47,636 nucleotides of DNA from JAQXGO01 sp045592445 (GTDB taxonomy: Bacteria > Bacillota > Clostridia > UMGS1883 > UMGS1540): NCBI GenBank assembly GCA_045592445.1, contig JAZNUV010000034.1, positions 1-47,636 of the forward strand. The letters run 5' to 3'. The position numbers and the translations under genes were made by a program. The notes below the pieces were generated by a model that was given only the letters and a program-made list of their open reading frames with translations, ran no database searches and was not told the DNA's origin. This document shows positions 31,495 to 39,599 of the stretch, one piece after another (the stretch's first letter is position 1; every line of letters begins with the position of its first letter).

Positions 31495-32667
31495 CTATTT
31501 TCTGGCTACGCCGGTCTTTCTAGCTGCCTCTGCAACGGCGGCGGCAACGGTTTTGCCAACACGTTTATCAAATGCAGCAGGCAGAATGTATTCTGCCGTC
31601 AATTCCTCGTCGGAAACGAGGGAAGCAATTGCATAGGATGCTGCCATCTGCATTTCATCATTGATATCCGAGGCACGAACATCCAAAGCACCACGGAAGA
31701 TGCCGGGGAATGCTAAAACGTTGTTAATCTGATTCGGGAAGTCACTTCTGCCCGTGCCGACAACAGCGGCACCTGCGGCGAGTGCTTTGTCAGGCATAAT
31801 TTCGGGTACGGGATTTGCCATTGCCATAACAATCGGGTCTTTTGCCATGGAGGCTACCATTTCTTCCGTTACGAGACCCGGCGCAGAAACGCCGACAAAA
31901 ACATCCGCACCGCGGAGTGCGTCCGCGAGTGAGCCTGTCTTTTTACTGCGATTTGTGCGTGTTGCAATTTCAGCGGCGGCAGGGTTCAATTTCGGGTCAC
32001 CCTCGCAGACAATGCCGCGGCTGTTACAGAGCGTAACGTGTTGCATGCCCATGCGCATTAAGTGCTCCGCAATGGAAATGCCGGCGGCACCGGCGCCGCT
32101 GATGACACATTCTACATCACGAATATCCTTTTTCACCAAACGAAGTGCGTTAAGAAGTGCTGCACCGGTTACGATGGCAGTGCCATGCTGGTCGTCATGA
32201 AACACAGGAATATCGCAGATTTCTTTCAAACGGCGTTCCACTTCAAAGCAGGCGGGCGCCGCGATATCCTCTAAATTGATACCGCCGAAGCTCGGTGCAA
32301 TATTTGCAATCGTTTGTATAAGCTCCTCGGTCGAATTTGCGCGAACGCAAAGCGGGAAAGCGTCTACATCCCCGAATTCCTTAAAGAGTACACATTTGCC
32401 TTCCATAACCGGCATGCCGGCTTCGGGGCCAATGTTGCCGAGGCCTAAAACGGCAGTGCCGTCCGTAATAACGCCGACTAGGTTCCACCGTCTTGTCAGC
32501 GCAAAAGATTCTTCTTGATTTTCTTGAATAGCAAGGCAAGGTTCTGCAACACCGGGGGTATAGGCAACGGCCAATTCCTCCGCAGTGCCCGCCTTAGCGC
32601 GTGCTACAACTTCAATTTTGCCTTGCCAGTCATAATGAGCCTGCATGGCTTTCGTGTTCTTGTCCAT
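31495..32667 (-). CDS. NAD(P)-dependent malic enzyme
   Basis: The 390-residue bacterial-type malic enzyme oxidatively decarboxylates malate to pyruvate. Visible are the catalytic tyrosine in AYTPGVAEP (residue 36), the lysine/metal region GVITDGTAVLGLGNIGP, FHDDQHGTA, the NAD site ISGAGAAGISIAEHL and AMANPVPEI. The start is ATG 32667 behind AAGGGA; the longer frame overlaps argJ. It lies 58 bases after argJ on the same strand. In this organism it may connect C4-acids to the Na+ decarboxylase pathway, which is inference. Confidence 0.93.
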   Translation of the reverse strand: MDKNTKAMQAHYDWQGKIEVVARAKAGTAEELAVAYTPGVAEPCLAIQENQEESFALTRRWNLVGVITDGTAVLGLGNIGPEAGMPVMEGKCVLFKEFGDVDAFPLCVRANSTEELIQTIANIAPSFGGINLEDIAAPACFEVERRLKEICDIPVFHDDQHGTAIVTGAALLNALRLVKKDIRDVECVISGAGAAGISIAEHLMRMGMQHVTLCNSRGIVCEGDPKLNPAAAEIATRTNRSKKTGSLADALRGADVFVGVSAPGLVTEEMVASMAKDPIVMAMANPVPEIMPDKALAAGAAVVGTGRSDFPNQINNVLAFPGIFRGALDVRASDINDEMQMAASYAIASLVSDEELTAEYILPAAFDKRVGKTVAAAVAEAARKTGVARK

Positions 32668-32725
32668 TTTTTTCCCTTCCTTTTTTCGTAATGCGCGTAT
32701 ATTTGATCCGTTTCGAGAGTAATGC

Positions 32726-33955
32726 CTACGAACGGTAATCAGCATTTATTTTTACATAATCGTATGTTAAATCACAGCCCCAGGCCGTTGCGGTGGCGTT
32801 TCCGCTTTTTATGTCAATATACATAGAAACACGCGGCGCCGAGAGGACCTTTGTTGCTTCCTCTTCATCATATTCTGCAGCCATTCCGCCGCGGACAACC
32901 TGTACGGAGCCGTTGCTGCTGCGGAAGGTAATATCCGTCAGAGAAGGGTCGAATTCCACACCTGCATAGCCTAGCGCGCACATAACGCGGCCCCAGTTGG
33001 CATCACTGCCGTACATGGCGGATTTTACAAGGCTTGAACAGGCGACGGATTTTGCCAATGTAACAGCATCTGCCTTTTGCGCCGCATTCTGCACAACAAC
33101 CTCCAAAAGCTTTGTTGCCCCTTCTCCATCCTCGGCAATTCGTTTTGCAAGGAAAGAGGTTACATGCCTGAGTGCAGCACAGAATTTTGTGTAATCTGCA
33201 TTTTCCTCCGTAATGCGGGGGTTGCCCGCCATGCCGTTGGCAAGAAGAAAAACGGTATCATTTGTCGAAGTATCTCCATCTACGGAAACCATGTTAAAGG
33301 TATCCTCTATATCACTCGAAAGGGCGCGTTGGAGCATTTCTTTGGAAATCGAAACGTCCGTTGTAATAAAGCCGAGCATGGTGCCCATGTTCGGATGAAT
33401 CATGCCGCTGCCCTTGCACATACCGCCAATCGTTACTTTTGTATCGCCAAGCGTAAAGGTGACGGCAATTTCTTTTTTCTCCGTATCCGTCGTCATAATC
33501 GCGGTAGCAGCCAAGGTGCCTGCAGATTCTTCAGCCGATAAGGATTTTGAAAGCATATCAATACCTGCCGTAATCTTTTCCATCGGGAGTTGTTTTCCGA
33601 TGACACCGGTGGAGGCAACGAGTACCATTTCCTGGCGAAGCCCAAAACATTCTGCGGTTTTTTTCGCCATTTCAATAGCGTTTTTATAGCCTTCGTCACC
33701 CGTGCAGGCGTTGGCAACGCCGCTGTTTACGATAATGGCCTGTGCCGTTTCGTATTGACCGGTGAGAAAGGAGGACCATGTCACGGGTGCCGCCTTTACA
33801 AGATTTTTTGTATAGACACCTGCGCTGACGGCGGGTACATCACTCACTAAAAGTGCCATATCGGGTTTTTGATTTCCCGCTTTGATACCGGCATTTACAC
33901 CGCCTGCACGCCATCCGCGCGGCGCAGTAATTCCGCCACTTATTTGCAGTAGCAT
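32726..33955 (-). CDS. argJ: Bifunctional ornithine acetyltransferase / N-acetylglutamate synthase ArgJ
   Basis: The 409-residue ArgJ recycles the acetyl group from N-acetylornithine to glutamate. The precursor self-cleaves before the nucleophile threonine; the site here is KGSGMIHPNM-GTML with Thr192 preceded by Gly rather than the more common Ala. ITAPRGWRAGGVNAGIK at the N-terminus and SSLVKSAMYGSDANWGR toward the C-terminus are typical. It stands alone: no other arg genes are near, and malic enzyme follows. The ATG is behind AAAGGGAGG. Confidence 0.94.
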   Translation of the reverse strand: MLLQISGGITAPRGWRAGGVNAGIKAGNQKPDMALLVSDVPAVSAGVYTKNLVKAAPVTWSSFLTGQYETAQAIIVNSGVANACTGDEGYKNAIEMAKKTAECFGLRQEMVLVASTGVIGKQLPMEKITAGIDMLSKSLSAEESAGTLAATAIMTTDTEKKEIAVTFTLGDTKVTIGGMCKGSGMIHPNMGTMLGFITTDVSISKEMLQRALSSDIEDTFNMVSVDGDTSTNDTVFLLANGMAGNPRITEENADYTKFCAALRHVTSFLAKRIAEDGEGATKLLEVVVQNAAQKADAVTLAKSVACSSLVKSAMYGSDANWGRVMCALGYAGVEFDPSLTDITFRSSNGSVQVVRGGMAAEYDEEEATKVLSAPRVSMYIDIKSGNATATAWGCDLTYDYVKINADYRS

Positions 33956-34011
33956 ATCGAAATACCTCCCTTTTTATCATGCGTTCGATTTTTTTCCAAA
34001 AATCGTATAAA

Positions 34012-34040
34012 ATTATATCACATTCGGGTAAAATATGCAA
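34012..34040 (-). promoter_or_regulatory. Promoter of argJ-malic enzyme genes
   Basis: TTGCAT (34040-34035), 17 bases and TATAAT (34017-34012) on the minus strand. A CGATTTTT / AAAAATCG hairpin follows in the leader (about 33986-34005). No ARG box was recognised. Confidence 0.75.
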
Positions 34041-34069
34041 GTACTTTATTTAGAAAGTGGGGTAACATT

Positions 34070-35776
34070 TTGGCAAATCAATTGCAAAATGAAAAAAGCC
34101 CGTATCTTTTGCAACATGCGCAGGGACCGATTGATTGGTATCCGTGGGGTGTGGAGGCATTTGAACGTGCGGAAACGGAGGATAAACCCATACTTTTAAG
34201 CATTGGTTACAGTGCGTGCTACTGGTGCCATACAATGGCGACAGAAAGCTTTTCGGATTTAGAAACGGCAAAACTTATAAACCGAAGCTTTATTCCGATA
34301 AAAGTTGACCGTGAGGAACGTCCGGATGTGGATGCGACATATATGAATGTGTGCCATGCGATGACGGGGAGTGGCGGATGGCCGCTGAACCTTTTGCTGA
34401 CACCTTCCAAAAAGCCCTTTTTTGCAGGGACATATTATCCGAAGGAGGACACGGGCGACCATGTCGGCTTCAAAACAATTTTGAAAAATGCCGCGGACGC
34501 GTGGGCATCGCGGCGGCAGGAGGTGGTGGACACCGCAGGAAAAATAACGGATGCCCTGAATCGGGAACAGGCGGGGCTTTACAAGGAAGGCGTCAACACA
34601 GATATTGCAGAGCATGCGGTAACCCTTTTGGAAAAGGCGTTTGATAAGGAAAACGGTGGGTTCGGCGAGGCACCGAAATTTCCGATGACGGGGGTACTCC
34701 TTTTTTTGCTGGAATACGGACGGAAAAACAGAGATGCCAAAGCACGCGCAATGGCAGAGAAAACATTACAAAAAATGCACGACGGCGGGCTTTGTGACCT
34801 TCTCGGCGGTGGTTTTTTTCGCTATGCAACGGATGCGGCATGGCATCGGCCGCATTACGAAAAAATGCTGTATGATAACGCGCTTTTGGCAATCGCTTAT
34901 ACAGAGGCGGGTGGTAGCTTTCTGCCATACGCAGAGGAAACGCTTATCTTTTTGCAGCATACAATGCAAAGCCCTGACGGCGGATTTTACAGCGCTGTCA
35001 GTGCGACAACTTCGGAGGGTGAGGGCGCATATTATTTGTGGGATGCAAGCGAGGTGCGTGAAATTCTGGGAAAAGAGAGCCGCGCATTTTGCCATGCTTT
35101 TCATATTTCGGAAAAGTCGTTGCCGTATGTGGAACGCACAGATACAGCGCCATTTGCAAATGCCATGGCAGCGCTTTCGGAAGCAAGAAGGCACAGAGTT
35201 GCGCCAGAAATAGACCGAAAGATTCTGACAGGACAAAACGCACTTACTGCGGTGGCGTTTGCAGTTTTCGGACAGGCAACCCAAAAGCCGTCTTACGTTG
35301 AAACGGCGAAGGGTATTTTACGCTTTTTAAATACGGAGCTTCGGAATAATCAAAGTCGGCTTTTGGGCCGCTATTTTGCAGGGAAAGCAGGCGTTAATGC
35401 TTTTTCGGAGGATTACGCGTATTTAATGTGGGCACAGCTTGCACTGTATGACGCGACGGGTGAGGACACTTTCTTACAAAGCGCGCGAGAAACGTGGGCA
35501 GACGTGGTACGCCTTTTTTGGGATGAGCGTGGCGGCGTATATTTTTCTGCACGGGATTCAGAAAAGATGATTGTTCGCCTTATGGAAGGGTATGACGGAG
35601 CAACTCCCTCCGCAAATGCTGTTTTCGCATACTGCCTCGGTAAACTGTACCGTGGGACGGGTGATATACACTATAAAGAAGATATGCAAAAAATTTTTGA
35701 TGCATTTGGCGGACAGATAAACGAGAATCCGACCGCGTTTTGTTTTATGTTATATGCAATGCTGCATAACCGGTAA
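34070..35776 (+). CDS. YyaL-type thioredoxin-domain protein (DUF255)
   Basis: The 568-residue product has an N-terminal thioredoxin-like DUF255 domain (NEKSPYLLQHAQGPIDWYPW; SACYWCHTMATESF with a CxxC-type pair near residue 50; REERPDVDATYM; GGWPLNLLLTP) and a C-terminal (alpha/alpha)6 barrel like N-acylglucosamine epimerases. Its function is unsettled in bacteria. It is about 100 residues shorter than many homologues, with the loss spread through the barrel. The start is TTG 34070 with a GTGGGG site. It is a single gene ending in a terminator. Confidence 0.9.
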   Translation: MANQLQNEKSPYLLQHAQGPIDWYPWGVEAFERAETEDKPILLSIGYSACYWCHTMATESFSDLETAKLINRSFIPIKVDREERPDVDATYMNVCHAMTGSGGWPLNLLLTPSKKPFFAGTYYPKEDTGDHVGFKTILKNAADAWASRRQEVVDTAGKITDALNREQAGLYKEGVNTDIAEHAVTLLEKAFDKENGGFGEAPKFPMTGVLLFLLEYGRKNRDAKARAMAEKTLQKMHDGGLCDLLGGGFFRYATDAAWHRPHYEKMLYDNALLAIAYTEAGGSFLPYAEETLIFLQHTMQSPDGGFYSAVSATTSEGEGAYYLWDASEVREILGKESRAFCHAFHISEKSLPYVERTDTAPFANAMAALSEARRHRVAPEIDRKILTGQNALTAVAFAVFGQATQKPSYVETAKGILRFLNTELRNNQSRLLGRYFAGKAGVNAFSEDYAYLMWAQLALYDATGEDTFLQSARETWADVVRLFWDERGGVYFSARDSEKMIVRLMEGYDGATPSANAVFAYCLGKLYRGTGDIHYKEDMQKIFDAFGGQINENPTAFCFMLYAMLHNR

Positions 35777-35803
35777 ATGTAGGGAACGCCCGAAAGACTA
35801 AGA

Positions 35804-35854
35804 AAAAAATCACACTTTTCGCTATGCACATGCACTGCGAAAGGTGTGATTTTA
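35804..35854. terminator. Bidirectional terminator between yyaL-type and rubredoxin genes
   Basis: AAAATCACAC-TTTTCGC pairs with GCGAAA-GTGTGATTTT with one bulge, flanked by A- and T-rich tracts, between two convergent genes. Confidence 0.82.
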
Positions 35855-35904
35855 CTGTAGACAACCTTATCATTTACGGTCTGCGCTTTTTGAAAAACAA
35901 TCCA

Positions 35905-36057
35905 TTATGCTTCTTCAAACGCGTCTTTCCCCAATCCGCATACGGGGCAAACCCAATCTGCGGGAACATCTTCCCAGGCTATGCCGGGTGCAATACCACT
36001 ATCGGGGTCGCCGATTGCCGGGTCATACACATACCCGCAAGGACATACATACTGCAT
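35905..36057 (-). CDS. Rubredoxin with CxCG first knuckle
   Basis: A 50-residue rubredoxin. The C-terminal half is canonical (WEDVPADWVCPVCGLGKDAF) and the middle has DPAIGDPDSGIAPG. The first iron knuckle reads YVCPCGYVYDP, with one residue between the cysteines (CxC) where rubredoxins normally have CxxCG. All four iron-ligand cysteines are present. AAAGGAGGAG lies upstream of the ATG. It follows the BFD-like ferredoxin gene by 48 bases on the same strand, so both probably come from one transcript. It likely transfers electrons to a rubrerythrin or flavodiiron-type partner. Confidence 0.88.
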   Translation of the reverse strand: MQYVCPCGYVYDPAIGDPDSGIAPGIAWEDVPADWVCPVCGLGKDAFEEA

Positions 36058-36105
36058 AGTTCTCCTCCTTTATTTTTCCCTTGCCACTCCGCGTGCAAAG
36101 AAATC

Positions 36106-36300
36106 TTATTTACTCATAATTTCAGAAATTACATTCATGATTTTGTCATGGCATCCACCGCATCCGGTGGAACAATGTGTGATTTTTTGCACTTCATCAA
36201 ACGCCTTCTCCACATCGCTAAAGGTATCGTGCTTATGGAGCGCATCTTCCACATCAAAATAGGTGACTTGCTTACAGTTACAGATCGTATAGTTTTCCAA
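36106..36300 (-). CDS. BFD-like [2Fe-2S]-binding protein
   Basis: The 64-residue product has the bacterioferritin-associated-ferredoxin fold pattern: CNC near the N-terminus (Cys7, Cys9) and CSTGCGGC (ends at Cys50) before the final helix, giving four cluster ligands. The start is a TTG at 36300, behind a strong AAAGGAGGGG site; an in-frame ATG 20 codons upstream would lie over the promoter. BFD proteins help mobilise iron from bacterioferritin or act as small electron carriers. It is co-oriented with rubredoxin. Confidence 0.82.
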   Translation of the reverse strand: MENYTICNCKQVTYFDVEDALHKHDTFSDVEKAFDEVQKITHCSTGCGGCHDKIMNVISEIMSK

Positions 36301-36331
36301 TTTGTTGCCCCTCCTTTTATACTTTACATTT

Positions 36332-36360
36332 AGTATACATAAAAAACGGCAATTTGTCAA
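36332..36360 (-). promoter_or_regulatory. Promoter of BFD-rubredoxin operon
   Basis: TTGACA (36360-36355), 17 bases and TATACT (36337-36332) on the minus strand, about 32 bases before the TTG start. Its position confirms that translation begins downstream of the earlier in-frame ATG. Confidence 0.82.
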
Positions 36361-36390
36361 GATTTTGGAATGGAAAGCCGAGGATTTAAC

Positions 36391-36419
36391 TTGATTTTTT
36401 TTTGGAGATGTGCTATAAT
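36391..36419 (+). promoter_or_regulatory. Promoter of ygjV-like gene
   Basis: TTGATT (36391-36396), 17 bases and TATAAT (36414-36419), 57 bases before the start codon. It is divergent from the BFD promoter. Confidence 0.72.
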
Positions 36420-36476
36420 TAAAACAATTGTGGCTTTTTCAAACGAACACAAAAGTAAAAGTAAGAGGGGATAAAA

Positions 36477-36998
36477 ATGGAATTTATGACGTACATATTA
36501 AGCGGGTTGAGCTTGGCTTTGATGATAAGCGCCTCACTAATGAAGGGGAAAAGCATAAAGCTTATTTTATTATTGGTGTTTGGCGGGAACTTCCTGGCTG
36601 CCACAAGCTATCTTTTCAGTAGTGGGATAAACGGAGCTGCTGCGTGCTATCTGGGGGCGGCACAGACCATTATAAATTACTTTTTCGACTCCAAAAACAA
36701 GAAAATTCCGATTTGGCTAAATGTTTGTTATGCAATCGCGATTATTGCGGTTAACATTCTGGTTGCAGGCGGTTTCTCATGGCTGGGGCTGCTTGTGATT
36801 ATAGCGTCGCTTACATTCATCATGTGCATTGGGCAGGATAACGGGAAAATGTACCGTTTTTGGACAATTATCAATATGCTGCTTTGGTGTACATATGATA
36901 TTTTCGTAAAGTCTCACGCGCAACTTTTGCAACACGTTGCCCTTTTGCTATTTACCGTTGCGGGAATGGTTATACATGATTTAAAGAAAAAGAATTGA
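36477..36998 (+). CDS. YgjV-family inner membrane protein
   Basis: The 173-residue product has about six short membrane helices covering almost its whole length and the YgjV-like pairing of FGGNFLAATSYLF with YFFDSKNKKIP and a late WTIINMLLWCTYDI. YgjV proteins are widespread, and no function is established. AGAGGGG precedes the ATG. It is a single gene with its own promoter and terminator. Confidence 0.78.
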   Translation: MEFMTYILSGLSLALMISASLMKGKSIKLILLLVFGGNFLAATSYLFSSGINGAAACYLGAAQTIINYFFDSKNKKIPIWLNVCYAIAIIAVNILVAGGFSWLGLLVIIASLTFIMCIGQDNGKMYRFWTIINMLLWCTYDIFVKSHAQLLQHVALLLFTVAGMVIHDLKKKN

Positions 36999-37040
36999 TT
37001 TGATGCCGGCTTTTGCATCATAATCCCAAAGCCAGATACA

Positions 37041-37087
37041 AAAAACACCCTTCAGTACAGATTGTGTACCGAAGGGTGTATGTTTTA
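37041..37087. terminator. Bidirectional terminator between ygjV-like and TIM-family genes
   Basis: ACACCCTTC and GTACA pair with TGTAC and GAAGGGTGT around a short loop (37045-37079), with A-rich left and TGTTTT right flanks. Confidence 0.85.
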
Positions 37088-37093
37088 CTACAA

Positions 37094-37798
37094 TTATTTT
37101 GCATGTACTTCGTCGTACGCACGGCGAACGGCGGCAATCATTTCCTCGGCAAGAGCAAGGGGATTTTCCGCCTTTGCAATTGCGCTGGAGCATCCGGAAC
37201 CGGGGGAACCTGCCTTTACAATATTATAGCAATCCTCTCCCTTGCTGATGCCTGCAGAGGGGAAGGGTTTGATATCGGGATTGATTTCTTTTATGGAACG
37301 GATAACCTCATCCACATAGGCTTTGTCTGCGGGTTTGCCTGTGCCGATAAGCTCTGTCGGTTCCGCCACCAAAATGTTGGGGCCAAGCTTTGCGATAGCG
37401 CGTACTTCGTCAACACTGTCGGCGCAGACCATCGTTGCAAGTCCGATTTCGTCGGCACGTTTGATTGCCGCCTCAATTTCTTCCATGGTAAGCTTATGCT
37501 CGGCGTGATTCAGCATAACACCGACTGCACCCGCTGCCTTCAAGGCTTCGGGCAACGTTCTGCCCATGCCCTTGCCTACGGGGATACTATCCATATGCTG
37601 GGAATACACGTGAATTCTTTTTGTATGATCCGCAATGTTTTTAATTTCCGTATCAGGCACGTCCAAAATTACATCCACATCATATTTCTCAGCGAGCTTG
37701 TCAAGACCTTTTGCAATGTCCAGCAGCACATCTCCGTACATATAGCATTTGGGACCGTATTCGAAAAACGGTTCCTTGATTTCATAATTCTTATACAT
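37094..37798 (-). CDS. Triose-phosphate-isomerase-family protein (TpiA2/EryH-like)
   Basis: The 234-residue TIM barrel retains the catalytic histidine region (GVMLNHAEHK, near residue 98) and the catalytic glutamate loop (AEPTELIGTG, near 148), and the phosphate-binding segments SAGIS and SGCSSAIAK. The N-terminal lysine motif NFKMN of true TPI is replaced by NYEIKEPFFEYGPK. This pattern fits the divergent TPI paralogues that isomerise tetrulose phosphates (L-erythrulose-1-phosphate isomerase, EryH) better than glycolytic TPI. No erythritol genes are near, so the substrate stays open. It is a monocistronic gene with a good promoter. Confidence 0.8.
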   Translation of the reverse strand: MYKNYEIKEPFFEYGPKCYMYGDVLLDIAKGLDKLAEKYDVDVILDVPDTEIKNIADHTKRIHVYSQHMDSIPVGKGMGRTLPEALKAAGAVGVMLNHAEHKLTMEEIEAAIKRADEIGLATMVCADSVDEVRAIAKLGPNILVAEPTELIGTGKPADKAYVDEVIRSIKEINPDIKPFPSAGISKGEDCYNIVKAGSPGSGCSSAIAKAENPLALAEEMIAAVRRAYDEVHAK

Positions 37799-37828
37799 AA
37801 TAAACCCTCTTTTCGTTGATTTGATACT

Positions 37829-37856
37829 ATTATACCATATTTTGTTTTTTTGTCAA
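37829..37856 (-). promoter_or_regulatory. Promoter of TIM-family gene
   Basis: TTGACA (37856-37851), 16 bases and TATAAT (37834-37829) on the minus strand, about 30 bases before the start codon. Confidence 0.78.
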
Positions 37857-37900
37857 TATAAATTCGCGAAAGTCACATCCGATACAATATGTTTTGGACA

Positions 37901-37938
37901 AAAAAATAAGGGTTTGGGGAAATATCCAAACCCTTTGA
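37901..37938 (-). terminator. Terminator of perR-rubrerythrin operon
   Basis: On the minus strand AAGGGTTTGG and CCAAACCCTT (37908-37935) form a 10-bp stem followed by ATTTTTT. Confidence 0.85.
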
Positions 37939-37947
37939 CGTTGTACT

Positions 37948-38490
37948 TTAACCAAAGTATCTCTTGAGTAAGCCTTCAAAAGCCTTTCCGTGTCTCGCCT
38001 CGTCGCGCGCCATCTCATGCACAGTATCATGAATTGCGTCAAGACCAAGCTCTTTTGCGCGTTTAGCAAGTTCAAATTTACCTGCAGTTGCGCCATTTTC
38101 AGCATCTACGCGGAGCGTAAGATTTTCTTTTGTGCTGTCGCTGACAACTTCGCCCAAAAGCTCTGCAAACTTTGCGGCATGTTCTGCCTCTTCATAGGCA
38201 GCTTTTTCCCAATAAAGACCAATTTCAGGATACCCTTCGCGGTGTGCAACTCTTGCCATGGCAAGGTACATGCCGACCTCTGTGCATTCGCCCGTAAAAT
38301 TCATGCGAAGACCTTCGATAATCTCTGCATCAACGCCTTTTGCGACACCTACAACATGCTCTGCTGCCCAGGATCTTTCACCTGTTTGCTCAGAAAATTT
38401 CGCCTTCGGTGCTTTGCACTGCGGGCAAAAGTCCGGTGCGTCATTCCCTTCATGTACATACCCACAGATTGCGCATACAAATTTTTTCAT
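37948..38490 (-). CDS. Reverse rubrerythrin (rubredoxin domain first)
   Basis: The 180-residue protein has an N-terminal rubredoxin-like Fe(SCys)4 site (CAICGYVH and FCPQCKAPK, residues 5-28) and a C-terminal ferritin-like di-iron domain with EVGMYLAMARVAHREG, EEAEHAAKF and the last ligand helix DEARHGKAF. This order is inverted relative to classical rubrerythrin and marks the oxygen-induced 'reverse rubrerythrins' of clostridia, which reduce H2O2 (and O2) with electrons from NADH. It lies 23 bases after a PerR/Fur regulator and is very likely in its regulon. Confidence 0.93.
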   Translation of the reverse strand: MKKFVCAICGYVHEGNDAPDFCPQCKAPKAKFSEQTGERSWAAEHVVGVAKGVDAEIIEGLRMNFTGECTEVGMYLAMARVAHREGYPEIGLYWEKAAYEEAEHAAKFAELLGEVVSDSTKENLTLRVDAENGATAGKFELAKRAKELGLDAIHDTVHEMARDEARHGKAFEGLLKRYFG

Positions 38491-38513
38491 ACTTTTCTAC
38501 CTCCAAAAATTCT

Positions 38514-38894
38514 TTATTGTCCCGTGCAAGACGGGCATTTTCCATAAAATATGAGTGCATGGCTGTCAATGATACAGCCGCTGTCCTTCTGTGCTGCCTC
38601 ATCAAGCACAGACTTATAAGGAAGGGGTAAATCCAGTACCCGCCCGCATGTTGTACATGCCATATGGTAGTGGGGGGTAATGTTCCCGTCAAAGCGGTCG
38701 GCATGCTGCCCGACCTGTAGTTTTGTTATGACACCTTCTGCCGTTAGGTGTGCAAGATTGCGATACACGGTGCCGAGACTGATTGAGGGCAGTGTTTTGC
38801 GCATCTCGCAAAATACCCAATCTGCGTCGGGATGGCAGGTGGTGCCTTGCAGAACCTCTAAAAGAAGCTCACGCTGGCGGCTTCGCTTTTGCAT
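38514..38894 (-). CDS. Fur-family regulator, PerR type
   Basis: The 126-residue product has the Fur winged helix (PSISLGTVYRNLAHL as recognition helix) and a dimerisation domain with a structural Cys4 zinc site (CTTCG and CPSC) plus the regulatory metal residues ADRFDGNITPHYH. The DRFDG form and the peroxide-defence neighbour rubrerythrin favour PerR (peroxide sensor) over Fur. Its own promoter carries a Fur/PerR-like box over the start site, so autoregulation and control of rubrerythrin are likely. The ATG is behind GGAGG. Confidence 0.88.
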   Translation of the reverse strand: MQKRSRQRELLLEVLQGTTCHPDADWVFCEMRKTLPSISLGTVYRNLAHLTAEGVITKLQVGQHADRFDGNITPHYHMACTTCGRVLDLPLPYKSVLDEAAQKDSGCIIDSHALIFYGKCPSCTGQ

Positions 38895-38915
38895 CTTGCA
38901 CCTCCAAAATAGAAA

Positions 38916-38961
38916 TAGTAATCATTATCATTATTATACAATACACTTTTTTATTTGTCAA
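38916..38961 (-). promoter_or_regulatory. perR promoter with Fur/PerR box
   Basis: On the minus strand TTGACA (38961-38956), 17 bases and TATAAT (38938-38933). Directly over the expected start point is TGATAATGATTACTA (38930-38916), close to the 7-1-7 Fur/PerR consensus TGATAATNATTATCA. A bound regulator would block initiation. Confidence 0.82.
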
Positions 38962-38995
38962 GTATTTTTTGAAAAATAGGTAAAAAATTTTATGG

Positions 38996-39024
38996 TGGAC
39001 ATTTTATGAATAATATGGTAAAAT
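38996..39024 (+). promoter_or_regulatory. Promoter of the surface-polymer operon
   Basis: TGGACA (38996-39001), 17 bases and TAAAAT (39019-39024) lie about 27 bases before the first acyltransferase. All eight genes or gene modules downstream to 47017 are closely spaced or overlapping, so this may drive the whole cluster. Confidence 0.62.
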
Positions 39025-39050
39025 AGATAAAATAGGAGAGGAGAATCAAG

Positions 39051-39599
39051 ATGCGCAGAAATTTTGGCGAATATATGGGAATTGCGACAGCGCTCGGCCG
39101 CGGGTTATTATGCCGCTTGCGGTTTGCCGCGTGCGGTAAATGGCTTCGTGCGGAGCGAGGCGTTATCATAAAAAAGAAAAATGCGGACATACGTGTCGGA
39201 AACAAGGTGTTTTTGCATCGCAATGTCAAATTGAGCGCATGGGGGACAGACCAAACTGCGTCCCTTTGCATTGGCGATCATACCTATATCGGAGACAGGA
39301 CGGAAATCCATGCAGGCCAAAAGGTTTCCATCGGCAGCGGCACGGTTATTGCGTGGGATGTATGTATTATGGACAGGGACTATCATAAGCTGGAGAGTGA
39401 CAGGGAGGTATATAGGCCCGTTTCAATCGGCAATCACGTGTGGATTGGATGCCGCGCACTGATTTTAAAAGGTGTAACGATTGGAGACGGCGCGGTGATT
39501 GCCGCAGGCAGTGTGGTAACACATGATGTACCGCCCGCATCACTTGTGGGGGGAAATCCAGCCCGCGTTTTAAAGGAGAATGTGACATGGCAGGAATGA
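39051..39599 (+). CDS. Hexapeptide-repeat acyltransferase (WbbJ/WcaF-like)
   Basis: The 182-residue protein has a left-handed beta-helix built from hexapeptide repeats (SIGSGTVIAWDVCIMDRD, VSIGNHVWIGCRALILKG, VTIGDGAVIAAGSVVTHD as separate turns) and ends VGGNPARVLKE, the hallmark of xenobiotic/sugar O-acetyltransferases. The conserved catalytic His is probably in the DRDYHKLE loop. It likely acetylates a sugar of the glycan made by this operon. GAGAGGAGAATC precedes the ATG. It overlaps the flippase gene by 13 bases. Confidence 0.88.
   Translation: MRRNFGEYMGIATALGRGLLCRLRFAACGKWLRAERGVIIKKKNADIRVGNKVFLHRNVKLSAWGTDQTASLCIGDHTYIGDRTEIHAGQKVSIGSGTVIAWDVCIMDRDYHKLESDREVYRPVSIGNHVWIGCRALILKGVTIGDGAVIAAGSVVTHDVPPASLVGGNPARVLKENVTWQE

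Noticed and set aside
35824..36333. A 169-codon plus-strand frame
   Set aside because: It is antisense to the rubredoxin and BFD-like genes, both of which have clear motifs and ribosome sites.
37013..37819. A 268-codon plus-strand frame
   Set aside because: It is the mirror of the TIM-family isomerase gene; composition is Cys/His/Phe-rich and it begins in a terminator.
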